Source: Primulina eburnea
Lineage: Eukaryota; Streptophyta; Magnoliopsida; Lamiales; Gesneriaceae
Reading direction: 5' to 3'
Assembly (NCBI RefSeq): GCF_022965805.1
Contig: NC_133109.1
Location: forward strand, 1,007,001-1,071,000
Length of the DNA stretch: 64,000 nucleotides
The position numbers and the translations under genes were made by a program. Under the pieces are notes generated by a model, which worked only from the letters and a program-made list of their open reading frames with translations, ran no database searches and was not told where the DNA came from. This document shows positions 13,579-31,700 of the stretch, one piece after another (positions within the stretch are counted from its first letter, which is position 1; each line of letters begins with the position of its first letter).

Positions 13579-13883
13579 TTTTTTGGTGGTGTTGTGAATT
13601 GTGTTATGATGAAGATGTAATTGTTACTACTTTATATAAAGTTTGTAAGGATAATATAGATGAGATTTCTTATCTACAAGAATCTACATTTGTAAGGATA
13701 AGCTTTTATTTTAATTTATTTTTAGTATGATTTATTTTATTTTATCAATGGCATAGTATCATTTAAATTTATGATACGTACATGTATAGTATAATATTTT
13801 TGTATGGATGCATACTTCTGTAAGGATAATATTTTTAGTATCATCTATTTTATTTTAATTTATCAATGTCATAGTATCATCTA

Positions 13884-13886
<3 letters not shown>

Positions 13887-13953
<67 letters not shown>

Positions 13954-13955
13954 AA
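13887..13955. repeat. (TA)n microsatellite in the transposon spacer
   Basis: About 35 TA units with one TT interruption. It lies in the spacer between the divergently transcribed transposase and Myb-like genes. Confidence 0.9.
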
Positions 13956-14136
13956 AAGAATAATATATAAAAAATGATAAGATTTTCTTGGATGAGATCT
14001 CAATGGATGAGATTTATTGAAATCTCATCCAAAGGATACCGTTTCTTTTTCATATTTCTAAGGATAATTCCGAAATATTATAAATAAGTCTATATCTATT
14101 TAGAAACATATCCAACACAAATACAATCATATTATT

Positions 14137-15142
14137 TTGAGAATGATGGACGAAAGTTCAAGAAAGAACTACACTATTGATGAAGATAAGTTCTTATGTC
14201 ATATTTATTTTGATATTTCGCAGGATCCTATAATAGGTATAAATCAATCGAGAGGTCAGCTTTGGTCTCGGGTTGCAGAGAAGTACAACAAAGAAAGAAT
14301 AAGTGATTTACATCCTCGTCCTCAAAGATCAATTGAGAAACGCATTGGAAGCATACTCACTTCTGTTGCACATTTGAGAGGATGTGTTCGTCAAATTGAA
14401 AATCTCAATCCGAATGGTGCATCAGAACAAGATATTGTGAGTTATGTATTTTTAAAAATTACAAGTTATTAATAATCAACATTTTATAATTAATTTTGTA
14501 TACTTTGATGTAGATGAATCGTGAAAAAATACTGTATGCGTAAGAGAGTAAAGATAACAAAGCATTTCCATTCGATCATGTGTTGAATATTGTTAAGATT
14601 GTGAAAAAATTGCAGGAGACAAAATCCATCCAACCAAGAAATCTAAGACGCGTGCTACTTATCTAGATACATCACAATCTGATACTCCACTAGAAGAATC
14701 GCCCCAATCAGGTTCACCTATGTTCTCTACATTTCCTATAAATTTGAGTGATGACAATATCGGTGACAGTTCTGAAAGACCAATTGGAGTGAAAAAAGCC
14801 AAATCAAAAAAGAAAAGAGATGAAGACATATCTCAAATTCAACGTACAATGGAAGAACAACATCGTGAGTTATTGAATGTTTTGAAACAAGGAACTGCCG
14901 AAAGACAATAAAACTACGATCTTCAAAAGATTAGACTTGAACAAGAAGAAAGAAAAATGGATGAAAGAATTTTATACAAAGATTTGAGCAAAATTACTGA
15001 TCCAACTCTGCGTGAGTACACTAAAGCTCAGCAACAAAAAATATTGCAAAAAAGACTTGAAGATGAACGTCGAGAAAATGACAACTTCAGATCTTATTTT
15101 GGAGATATTGGAGGATCGGGGTCTGGTTTACCGCATTACTAA
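14137..15142 (+). pseudogene. PIF/Harbinger Myb/SANT-like ORF1 protein, broken
   Basis: The frame from 14137 (preferred ATG 14143) encodes a trihelix/SANT-like DNA-binding domain (EDKFLCHIYFDISQDPIIG, QLWSRVAEKY, RSIEKRIGSI). An intron of about 74 bp (14439-14512, GT-AG) leads to the motif FPFDHVLNIVK. The last part has the NAM-associated signature RPIGVKKAKSKKK and a charged coiled-coil tail ending GSGLPHY. Breaks: a TAA soon after the intron (near 14541), a frame change near 14615 and a TAA after GTAERQ (14909). In this superfamily, ORF1 binds DNA and helps the transposase. Its position beside a DDE transposase supports the call. Confidence 0.8.
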
Positions 15143-15901
15143 AAATCTTTTTTTGACGTAATTTTTTTTATGTTTCGTAATTTTATGGTTTGTTAGTTGT
15201 CGTAGTTTGTTTATTATTTCGTAATTTTTGTTGTTTTTTGTTCGTAATTTATATCATTTTAACGTATTATTAATTTAATCTGTGATAGGAAAAAAATATA
15301 ATTTTTTTTAATATACAAACACTGGAAAATATAAAAGGTGAAAAAGGACAGCCACCTTCAAATTATTAAAGCTATGATAGTGCACGCAACTGTCTCAAGA
15401 TGATCGACATATTATTGATTTGGTTAGCATGTGAAGGGGAAAATAACGTGCTGACGGAAAGAGGAAATAGACCCTCATGAAATTAATATCGTGTTTCTTT
15501 AAAACAAAATGAAAATAATGAAAATACATAAATTTTTTGGTTCACTGTTTGTCTAATTTTGGGTTTTGATAAACTAAATTTTCAAATTTTGGTTTGTTAT
15601 ATTAACTTTTAATTTTTAACTATTTTGATTCAATTGTTGATACAAGTCAACAATTTTCGATACTACATCAATATTTTCTGATGTCATGTGAGTATTTCGA
15701 AAAATTAGACTGAAAGCTAAAAACATTCAAAGTTACCTCAAAGCCAAATTTTTATAAATTAATTGAATAAAACTCAAAATAGACAAAGTTAGTGAACTTA
15801 GATAACAATTCTGAAAACTTTTCCTTAAAATTTATGATATATGTTATTGAAAATATATCACATGTATGATATTCAATTAATACAAATAATAGCTTCCCAA
15901 G

Positions 15902-15905
<4 letters not shown>

Positions 15906-15938
<33 letters not shown>
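15906..15938. repeat. (TA)n microsatellite
   Basis: About 16 uninterrupted TA units, just left of the 43-bp tandem duplication. Confidence 0.9.
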
Positions 15939-15941
<3 letters not shown>

Positions 15942-15942
15942 T

Positions 15943-16028
15943 ACCAATTAATTATTAAAAAAAACTTGAAAGAATTATCATAAAGACCAATTAATTATTA
16001 AAAAAAACTTGAAAGAATTATCATAAAG
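15943..16028. repeat. 43-bp perfect tandem duplication
   Basis: The unit at 15943-15985 (ACCAATTAATTATT through CATAAAG) is repeated directly at 15986-16028. The same unit occurs once, diverged, upstream of ABCC copy B near 25975-26025. The tandem doubling therefore happened after, or independently of, the gene duplication. Confidence 0.85.
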
Positions 16029-16159
16029 TTCTTCACTGTATAATAGTGCAGAATTTTAACATAGCAAATTTGAACATATAAAAATATATGAAAACTGCCT
16101 AAATTATATGTACATAATATAAATTAAGATATATTACCAATAATAGTTATCTTCTGATA

Positions 16160-16315
16160 CGGTTTTACGGATTTTTATCCGTGAAACGAGCCAATCATGC
16201 ATATATTTACAATAATAATCAGTATTTTTTATATAAAAAATAATATTTTTTATATATATGACTCAAATAAAATATTCCTTATACAAATTGACTGTAAAAA
16301 ATCGTCCCAAAATAG
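16160..16315 (-). repeat. degenerate copy of the GTGAGACGGTCTCAC repeat family
   Basis: In reverse orientation it shows the family landmarks in order: a decayed 'acggatttttatccgtgaaacgagccaa' segment, a central AT-rich part resembling 'aaaaaataatattttttat', then 'tgactcaaataaaatattcct'. The terminal palindromes are mostly gone. Confidence 0.5.
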
Positions 16316-16900
16316 TTTTCATAATACAAATTTGTGATCAGGAAGATTTCTAACGTGCGCCACACGAAACAGTATGTGCAAGCTATCAATTTTTTTAATC
16401 TATAATTATTGAACTGAATATCATTTAATCAAATTACGTTTATTAATTATTTAAAATTTAAAGATTTCATCCACATCTTAAATTTATTTAACTCTTTTGT
16501 GTTTTTTTTAATTGCCTTATTTGTCCTTTCAACCTCATTATTCACAACAAGTTTATTCTAATTTATATCATTAATTTTAATTTTCAGCAATCATTTATAT
16601 TTTTTAAACTGAAGTCAACCCTGTCAGTAAAATATTAATTATAATATTTTTCACGTGTTTGTATATAAAATTTATATTTTTATATAAATTTTATTGTGTT
16701 ATATTCACCACAATTATTTATATTTTTTTTGTGTTTTTCACTTACACAACTACAATATTATTATATAAATTATTTCTAAAATATTAAATCAATATGAGAG
16801 GCAAATTCACGTTATTAGTAGCACAATAAACATATTTTTGTGAAGTGAAAATAGTAGGAAAAGGAAATCGATTCATTAACATCCAAAGCATTCCATTTTA

Positions 16901-17079
16901 GGTAAAAATTTGTGTGAGACGGTCTCACGGATATTTGTGAGACGGATATCTTATTTGGATCATCTATAAAAAATATTACTTTTTATGCTAAGAGTGTTAC
17001 TTTTTTTTTTGAATATCCATAGGGTTGACCCGTTTCACAGATTAAAATTCGTGAGACGGTCTCACATTAGACTCACTTT
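16901..17079 (+). mobile_element. palindrome-ended MITE, GTGAGACGGTCTCAC family
   Basis: About 180 bp. Each end carries the near-palindrome GTGAGACGGTCTCAC (16914 and 17051). Between them are the conserved family pieces 'ttatttgga.catctat', 'tttttatgctaagagtgtta' and 'gggttgacccgtttcacaga'. The structure matches the copies at 27091 (reverse) and 48405. No target duplication is evident here. Confidence 0.7.
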
Positions 17080-18148
17080 CCCTCCTATGATAATTAAGTA
17101 TGCATGAGAATTAAGCAAATAACAAAATCTGAAATTTAACACAGGCAAGATATAGTGATACATCGTTGTTTTACGCCATACACACACATGTTGCATTTGG
17201 ATACCCATTATCGTTGCTTTTGAACTCTATATAGTGCGTGTTAATCAGTGTTTTTTTTTTATAAAAAAAATCATATAACCCGAGAAATTACACGTATGGC
17301 ATCGTTCCTGTAATGGGTTTTTTTTTTACCTCGAATTCAACAAGCTTGTGGATAGCAAAATCTTGAACATCAAAGATGGACAAGTTCTTGGGTTCTTGAA
17401 TTTTTTCATCTGTGTGAAGAGGAAAAGAAGAGTTGCTCTATTTGAATGAGAGGAGCAAGATTTCATGGCTCATTTTAGCATTGATTGAGTTCTGTTTTTA
17501 CAGTAAAAGAACCGTTTTTTACGATTATCTTTCTTAGATTGTTTCCCTGGTTGTCTCAGAATGGTTTTTGGAAGGTGTTGATCTTGTTTCCTGTATGTAA
17601 AGGACCACAAAGCTCTGTTACACAAAATATTTCCACTTCTTGTTGCATTATTGCCATTCTTGATCCATTTCCGACCTACTTGTTGTGTTGTTCAAAGTGT
17701 ACCTTTCGTTAGTTTAGATTTTGCATGATGACAGGTTTTCCATTCAAATGCATTTTTACATCTATGATAAGCAGTGCTTCAAACTTGAATATTCTAAGAA
17801 AAATATACATGAAATTTGAATATGGTTCAATACAGAATGCTGAACTGTCATCGATATGTTGTCAGAGTCGAATTTATAGATACCTAATTTCCATTAAAGT
17901 TTTGCTTTTAAGGCATTAAAAACTTGGTTCTTTTTGTATTATTTTCATCATAAATAGGCAGATGATCGTGTTTCAGCTGCACTTGTGGATCAACTTTTTG
18001 GTTTTTGTGTTTTTTCTTTCTTTTGTGTCTGATGATTTCCTTGAATTGCTAGGCTTGAAATGTATCAATTTTATAACTAATTCATGTGAATTGTTGGTTT
18101 TGTATCGAATTCAGACTTGCGAAGGCCTAACAAGTTGTGAGGGTAGAG

Positions 18149-24756
<6,608 letters not shown>

Positions 24757-25246
24757 AGCATCTAGTGCAAGAACTACTTGTGTTGAATGTTGCAAATAGT
24801 TGTTTCCTGAGTTCTTCATATGTAACCTGTATTTGCCTTTATTCACATCATTTAACATAAGTCTCAGAAGTGATAGTTTTGCCTTGCATTTTGGTGTCTC
24901 TAATAAGGTTTATTTTCTTTGTAAATATTGTTATATTTATCATTTTACATATTAGAATCTGATATATTAGCTCAACATTAATTTTTGAAATAACATAGTA
25001 CACATTTATTGTTCAATCACGAGTATATTTGTCGAAGATAAGTATGAATATTTGATCTGTAGATTGATTATTTTTAATGTAATAAATAGTTTAGTTTTGA
25101 TGGATAAAAAAATTATGTTTTAAGGTGTTTATTGAATGATTATTTCAAACCAGGGTTTTTTTATAATTAATTTTAAAATAAAAAAATATTTCAAAAATAA
25201 TTTAAAATAATTTTTTTTTGCAAAATTATCTTAATCTGTGTTTTGT

Positions 25247-25328
25247 AAGCACATATTCTCCACGTCACAACGGACATCCATGCTTACAAAGCACGGATTC
25301 TCCACGTCAAGACGAGCATCCACGCTTA
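25247..25328. repeat. 40-bp diverged tandem duplication
   Basis: The segment 25247-25286 (AAGCAC..ATTCTCCACGTCA..ACG..CATCCA.GCTTA) is repeated at 25289-25328 with about five changes. It is GC-richer than its surroundings. Confidence 0.7.
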
Positions 25329-26245
25329 TCCGCTCCACCTCTTCCATCCACCTCACCCCCATTTATTTGAAAAATAATTTAATATAGTTTTTTAATTTTG
25401 TGCTCATTTAAATTTAATGAAAAATCTATATTTTTTTGTATTTGGGCCATTATTTTTAAGAATATATCTTTCTTTCTTATTTAATTTTATATTAATTTTT
25501 CAAGATGCTCAAACAATTAATTTTCAAAATCTAAGTACATTTGTACGTTTTAAATGCAGTGACATCGTGATAAGCACAATCAATTTTGAAATAACAATTA
25601 TGATAAGGAGTAATGAAAATTAAATATATGAAAGTAATACAAAATTTAAAACCATAATCGAAATTAAAATAATTTAAGAGATACAAATACTTATATATAG
25701 TTTATTTTTCAAAAGATATCAAAATCAAATTTGAATTAAAAAAAAATGGAAAAGAATTCATATTTAGTTACATATGTATTTTCTATTTGTTTTTAAATAT
25801 TTAATATGATTTTTGCAATATTTAAAAAGTTCTGCAAAAATATGTATCCCAAGACCGTAATGATATGCAAGTTATGAGAACTATACATGAACAACGGTAC
25901 TACTTCAATAATTAAAAAATAACATCGTGATAAGCGCCATCAATTTTGAAATAACAAAAAATAACGTAGTAAAATAATTTATCCGATTAATTATTAAAAA
26001 AATCTTTAAAAATCACCATGAAGTTCTTCACATTAATTTAATGAAGAAAATAATTTAATACAAAAAATATTTTTATATAAACTGTCTAATTATTTATATC
26101 GTACTTGGTACATGATACATGCATGGGATGTTTTTCTATTATTAAATATAATACTAAATATATTGTGACTTGTAGACAACCTTGTTAATTCGACATTTAT
26201 TTAATTTAGTAGACATCGGATAATAACGTACGAGAGTGAATTTAT

Positions 26246-26249
<4 letters not shown>

Positions 26250-26283
<34 letters not shown>

Positions 26284-26330
26284 TAGAAAAGTGCACGTGC
26301 GTTGCACGTGAGCAACTAAACTGCTGAAAA
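26250..26330 (+). repeat. (TA)n run next to a CACGTGC-hairpin repeat end
   Basis: About 15 TA units end in TACTAGAAAAGTG, followed by CACGTGC-GTT-GCACGTG. This is the same terminus seen at 8734, with a different 3-base loop. The extent of the element to the right could not be fixed. Confidence 0.55.
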
Positions 26331-27090
26331 TATATGAATGAAATTTTGATAATATTTAAAAGAATTAAAATATGGATAGTAGCATTTATCAATTGAAACA
26401 AATCAAATCATAAAAACTAAAAATTATGATCATAGACGGTATATGAATCAGAAAAGTTATTTTATCCACATGCCACAATTTTCAATATGCTTTTTGGTTG
26501 ATATTAACAACTCAACAACTCTTTGTCGTAGTTTTTATAATATGCGTATAACTATTTTAGTATACTCAACAAGTATATGATCATCTTTAACGCTTATTAT
26601 GTTATTTAGAATCATCATTGGGGATTTGACATGCTTGTAGTTTGCTTCTCTATCACGACATTTTTTTCAGTTTTCTACATTATTTTATCTGGTAATCTTA
26701 TATTTCAATTATTTTTTTTGAATGATTTTTCAGTTTATGACAATCATCAACTGTAACTCCTAAGAAATATTTCTTTTAGTCGTGATAGGTTTTCACTTGT
26801 GAGTAAAAGTATGTATAACTTATACATCCTTCAACAACAAAACCAATGAATGATGTCGTAATTTCTTCAAACATCGTGATATTTGTAATATCAATTTTAT
26901 ATATTTATTATCAATATTATTAACATATAATTATAAGGTTAATAAATTAGAACTGCTTATATATAGCTTTAATGTTAATATATCTACTCAAGTTACTATA
27001 TTAGAACTGTTTCCTCGTTACCATAAAAAAAAACTGTTTCCTCGTTTAATTTGATGTAATTTAGGAAAGTCATCTCGTCAGTTATTTTTT

Positions 27091-27275
27091 TAGGAGTGGG
27101 TCTCATGTGAGACCGTCTCACAGATCATAATCTGTGAAACGGGTCAACCATACACATATGCACAGTAAAAAATAATATTCTTAGCATAAAAAATAATAAT
27201 TTTTCATGGATGACCCAAATAAGATATTCGTCTCACAAATATGACCCGTGAGACCGTCTCACACAAGTTTTTGCC
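27091..27275 (-). mobile_element. palindrome-ended MITE, inverted copy
   Basis: Reverse orientation of the element at 48405: it begins TAGGAGTGGGTCTCATGTGA and ends CACACAAGTTTTTGCC. Both ends have the GTGAGAC/GTCTCAC near-palindrome, and the interior matches in order ('gggtcaacc', 'cttagcataaaaaataataa', 'gacccaaataagatattcg'). It is flanked by T-runs that could hide the target duplication. Confidence 0.75.
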
Positions 27276-28449
27276 TTTTTTTATAAGTTTTGGAACAATG
27301 ATTGCGTTCATCATATCATGAGAATAATATAGTTTCAATCTCATTTGTTGTGTCTAGAACATAATATTATATTATTCATTGAAATGAAACAAATTTTTTT
27401 CTATCGAAATTATATTTTGTTTATAATATTTTATATCTTGTGGAACGACATAGAAAATTAATTATTGTATTTTACAAATTTTGAGAAGAGACATGAATAA
27501 CATAACTAAGATGCAAATGAGATAGTAAACATATTCAAATATATATAAAAGTATTTTTTTCTACAATATCTATATAATAATACAACTGTTTAGATTTCAT
27601 GAGCATTTTATAATAGTCAAAATTAATTTGATGAAATATTGTAGAATTATATTTGTATTTCACTATTTGGCTAAGTGAATGTATTTGGCGATGAGTTTTC
27701 AATACTATCATCTTATATCTTATGAATTAGCTGATTAGTCAGTTTGACTAAAAAAAGAACAAAAACAATCTCTTAGCCTCCTCGAAATATATTGAGATGA
27801 TATTGGATGAGATGAAATAAAGTGCAATTGGCTCAATGTCTCAATTTACTAAAAATTCACAAAATTGATCTATTGTGTCCACAAAGATTTAGAATTGTTC
27901 TCATACTATTATAAATAGAATGAAAATTGTGTACACTTTTTTTTTCATGTATTTCTTTTTCTGGATGAAGAATTTTTTCTTTTTGAAAACGATTTTATTC
28001 TCTTAGAAATATTGATATTGTATATGACATTCATACAACATAATCAACACAAATGACATATAACAATAAAACATGTTAACGGTAGGATAAAAAACTCATC
28101 TCATTGCAAGAACACTAAATGATTAAAGGAATCATATTAATTATTTAGTAATATTTATTTAGCGGCATATATAAAAAAATTGATCAAATGGCTTAAAAAC
28201 AGTGTTTGAAATCAGTTAAATACAAACATTTCTCTCAGTCACGTATCTCAATTGACACATAAAGAGTCTGAAAATATCTCTATTCTAAATGGGAGAAAGA
28301 AGTTGTAATGCCTGAGATTTAATTACTGTAATCAGACGTTGATTAATTGTCAGAATGGTGATTAGCAAATATCACAGGAACCAAATAAGACATGAGAGGT
28401 GAAGCCGGGCGTCGGTATATTATAAGCTAAGATGTTGGACAGAATATCT

Positions 28450-28629
28450 GGCGCCCGAGCGGTAGAAAAGAACCGCCCGAGCGCCAATGCACCATAATTA
28501 TAGAATTTGGGCAGAATGTATGGCGCCCGAGCGGTAAAGAATTACCGCCCGAGCGCCAATGAATAACAAGTGTGGTCTCGGAAAAGAAGGCTCCGCGCTC
28601 GAGCGGTATATTTTAACCGCCCGAGCGCG
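28450..28629. repeat. three GC-rich hairpins built from CGCCCGAGCG
   Basis: Arm pairs: 28450-28463 with 28472-28485, 28522-28535 with 28544-28557, and 28594-28607 with 28616-28629. The arms are 14 bp with loops of 8 bp and pair at 12 or 13 of 14 positions. The ten-mer CGCCCGAGCG occurs five times, with one CGCTCGAGCG variant. The block is CpG-dense in an AT-rich region. Confidence 0.8.
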
Positions 28630-28673
28630 AGTCATGCAAAACGTAAAGAAGCCACGTTTGTATACAGGCGTGA

Positions 28674-28675
<2 letters not shown>

Positions 28676-28757
<82 letters not shown>
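28676..28757. repeat. (TA)n microsatellite, about 40 units
   Basis: Uninterrupted TA dinucleotides inside the solo LTR. They create long Ile-Tyr open frames on both strands that are not genes. Confidence 0.95.
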
Positions 28758-28761
<4 letters not shown>

Positions 28762-31700
28762 CAAATGTGATTTATCAATTGTAAGAAAGAAGAGAAACGA
28801 GAAAGGGGCCGAGGAAGATTCACGAAAATCCTTACGCCTTTTTATTTCAATCTGTCCGTCTGATTTTGAATCTGAGTACAATACCGAGTTCCTATCAACG
28901 TGGGCTACAACTGGACGTAAGTTTTGTTACGTTTTGACATGTTTTGAAATTATGCTATTGTCAGAATTGAATATGAGTCATATATGATGTTCTTGACATA
29001 GTAGACATCGTATAATTGAAGTCAGATTAAAGAACGGACTGTTTATGTGATTGTTATGATTATTGGAATTGATTTGACTGAGAATTCCTATCAGATTTGT
29101 ATTAGTATTGAGATTATGAGTTGTACTGATGCTGTTTACGAATTCTGGTATTATAACTGTGATGTGTGGATTGACGGGGTTATCGAGACTGTATTGGTAT
29201 ACCGTCGAAACATCAGTTGATTGATATTGAACAAATTCGGTAGTGATTTTGATTATATCGTCGATATGGATTAGATCGTATCTCAATTGACATTGGTCAG
29301 ATTTTATGGTGATCCGAATATTGATCAGAACATGTATTGAATTGAGTTGTTTACTGATACTATATTTGTTCGATATTGTTATTACCAGATTGGGAATGAA
29401 CCGAGATAGAGTCGGGACTTCTTCTTCTTCTGAGCGAGAAGATAAAGGTATAAATTAATGTTGAGATTGGGATTGCACAACTCGAGTGAGGTTTGACTCG
29501 AGTTTCCCTAACTCACATACTTATTATTTGTTTATCATTGTGTTTAATGATTTGATTTAAATGCTTGTTCTATGGAGTTATAGGAGCATGCATTAGACGA
29601 GTAATCTTGTGACAGAAGTACCTGATAGTGGCAGGTAACCACGGGTACATTGCACGATGTCACAAGATATGGTGATAGACCATAGTCTATGACGGATGCG
29701 TTTGGACACTGGATGTTTGGTTATATCGACTTGGATAGAACTGGAGTCTTTTCTATTACTGTTTGTCGATATAGGAATACCACATCTGGACATCGGGATC
29801 CCTAGGCTAGGACTGAGTCTAGTCTGAATCGTGGAGTCACGAGTCTGAGTGACAATTATATTGATTTATATTTATTGATGTTGATTATGTTCCTGAATAT
29901 GGTTCATGTTCTTTGCTGTTCCTGATATTGGTACAAGTTTAGAATAGGAGTTATTCTTGATATTGATTATGTTCCTGATTAGGGTACATGTTTAGAATAT
30001 GATTTATTCTTGTTATTATTTCATGTCATGACTTTGATATGGGATATGATTTTATGTTATATGCTTTTATATTGTTTATATGATTGCATATATACATGAT
30101 TTATACTGGGATATTTATATCTCACCGGAGTTATCCGGCTGTTGTCTTGTTTGTATGTGTGCATGACAACAGGTGGGACAGGATAAGGGTCAGGAAGAGA
30201 ACGAGGCTGGACTAGATAGCGTGGAGATCCGGGCTTCAGAAGCAACTTAGGATTCAGTACCGATATGTAATTGAACCTAGTTGAATTATTGTAGATAACA
30301 TCAGATTTGTATGTTTATGGTTAATATGTAATTTGAATTTAATTACATTACGTTTCCGCTGTGTATTTTAGAAAAAAAAATTAGACCTTGTTTATTATAA
30401 GTGATTAATTAGTCCCAATGACGATTAAGAACTGGATTAGCTTCCGGGTCCCCACAGAAGTTTAAGTTTTTAAACTAACATAAAAAATGACTTAAATAAC
30501 AGCATGAATATGACGAATATTGTAAAACAAAAAATTGGTAAAATAGTAAGCTTACAATTGAAAGTCATATATTTAATAGATATTATTAATAGATAATTTA
30601 TTATTTAAGGATATTTTTTTAGCATCATATATCGAAATTGATTAAATACTTAATTAAATATTTGTATTGAAATAACTTACATACATTTTCCCTCAATCAT
30701 GTATCTGTGTTGATACATATATAAGTAATCTAAAAATATATCTATTTTAAATGAGAAAAAGAAGTTTTATATGATCTTAGTAGTTATTAATAATTTAATT
30801 TTATTCAACATCACTCATCTACATTCGTCTTCCGATCATTACCTTAATATTCAGAATATTAACAAATTTTTTAATTTATAATATTATTATAGTAATTTTC
30901 TATGATTTGATGTCAATGTATAAATAAAAATATTTTTTCTATCAATTTGATGTCAATGTATAATTAAAGTTTATTATAGTAATTTTCTATGAATTTGATG
31001 TCAATGTATAATTAAAGTAATTAAGTTTAAATTCAAAAGTAAAAGTAAAAAAATAAATACCTTAAATAAGTATTCTTTTAATAATCCTATTAAACTAACG
31101 TAGAAAATAATTTAAAAAACCTCATGAACATGACAAATTAAAAAAAAAAACAAAAAACAAAATGATAAAATAATAATCCTATTAAACTAACGTAGAAAAT
31201 AATTTAAAAAAACTTTATGAGCATGACAATTTATAAAAAAAAAATCGATAAAATAGTAAGTTTACAAATGAAAATCATATGTTTATAAAAGTAAAATAGA
31301 TGTAATATTATTAATTTTTTTAAATATATAACATTAATTATATTAAATTTAAAATTAAAATCAAATTAATAATTATATTGATTGAATAAAATACACTATT
31401 AATGATCACAGAAAATTAACATAGAAATACTTAAAGAACCTCATAAGCATAACAAATTGTAAATAAATGAAAGGGTAAAATTTCTCTCAATCATGTATCT
31501 ATGTTGATACATAAATAATCTAAAAATATATCTATTTTAAATGAGAAAAAGAAGTTTTATATGATCTTAATATTTATTAATAATTTAATTTTATTCAACA
31601 TCACTCATCTATTTCGTGTTCCGATCATTACCTTAATATTCGGAACATTAACAATTTTTTTAATTTATAATATTATTATTGTAATTTTATATGAATTTGA

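Larger units (their letters stand above)
11872..15345. mobile_element. degenerate PIF/Harbinger transposon with both element genes
   Basis: The left end follows a TTA (11869-11871) with GGTCATCTCCAATCCA, a typical plant Harbinger terminus. A 45-bp subterminal block (about 11875-11918) is repeated at 11927-11970. The element carries a minus-strand DDE transposase (12304-13578) and a plus-strand Myb/SANT protein (14137-15142), transcribed away from each other from a shared 0.56-kb spacer. I could not find a matching right-end inverted repeat in the DNA after 15142, so the right limit is approximate and that end is probably lost. Confidence 0.75.
15346..18148. other. upstream region of ABCC copy A, repeat-containing
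   Basis: There is no gene here. The segment contains a (TA)n run, a 43-bp tandem duplication and two copies of the palindromic repeat family, listed separately. Several blocks match DNA upstream of ABCC copy B: 15950-16050 with 25975-26030; 16340-16560 with 33350-33490; 17340-17470 with 36700-36800; 17500-17560 with 37310-37370; 17640-17830 with 37530-37715; 17860-18148 with 38045-38391. The promoter of copy A should lie in the last few hundred bases; no TATA box stands out. Confidence 0.6.
24757..28303. other. intergenic DNA between ABCC copies, left part
   Basis: No gene is supported. It holds the 3' flank of copy A, a 40-bp diverged tandem duplication at 25247-25328, a (TA)n run at 26250-26281, a CACGTGC-hairpin repeat end at 26281 and an inverted palindromic MITE at 27091. 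Two related short segments, 'catcgtgataagc.c.atcaattttgaaataacaa', occur near 25563 and 25923. Confidence 0.6.
28304..30456 (+). mobile_element. solo LTR, 2153 bp, probably Ty3/gypsy
   Basis: It starts TGTAATGCCTGAGATT and ends GGGTCCCCACA, and is flanked by the 5-bp duplication GAAGT at 28299-28303 and 30457-30461. There is no primer-binding site, gag or pol, and no second LTR, so it is a solo LTR left by LTR-LTR recombination. The long LTR and CCCCACA end resemble plant gypsy (chromovirus-type) LTRs; the family call is inference. It contains three GC-rich inverted repeats (28450-28629) and a long (TA)n tract. It sits inside the tandem array. Confidence 0.85.

Noticed and set aside
28498..28987. 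Long open frames on both strands rich in Ile-Tyr
   Set aside because: They are translations of a (TA)n tract inside a solo LTR.
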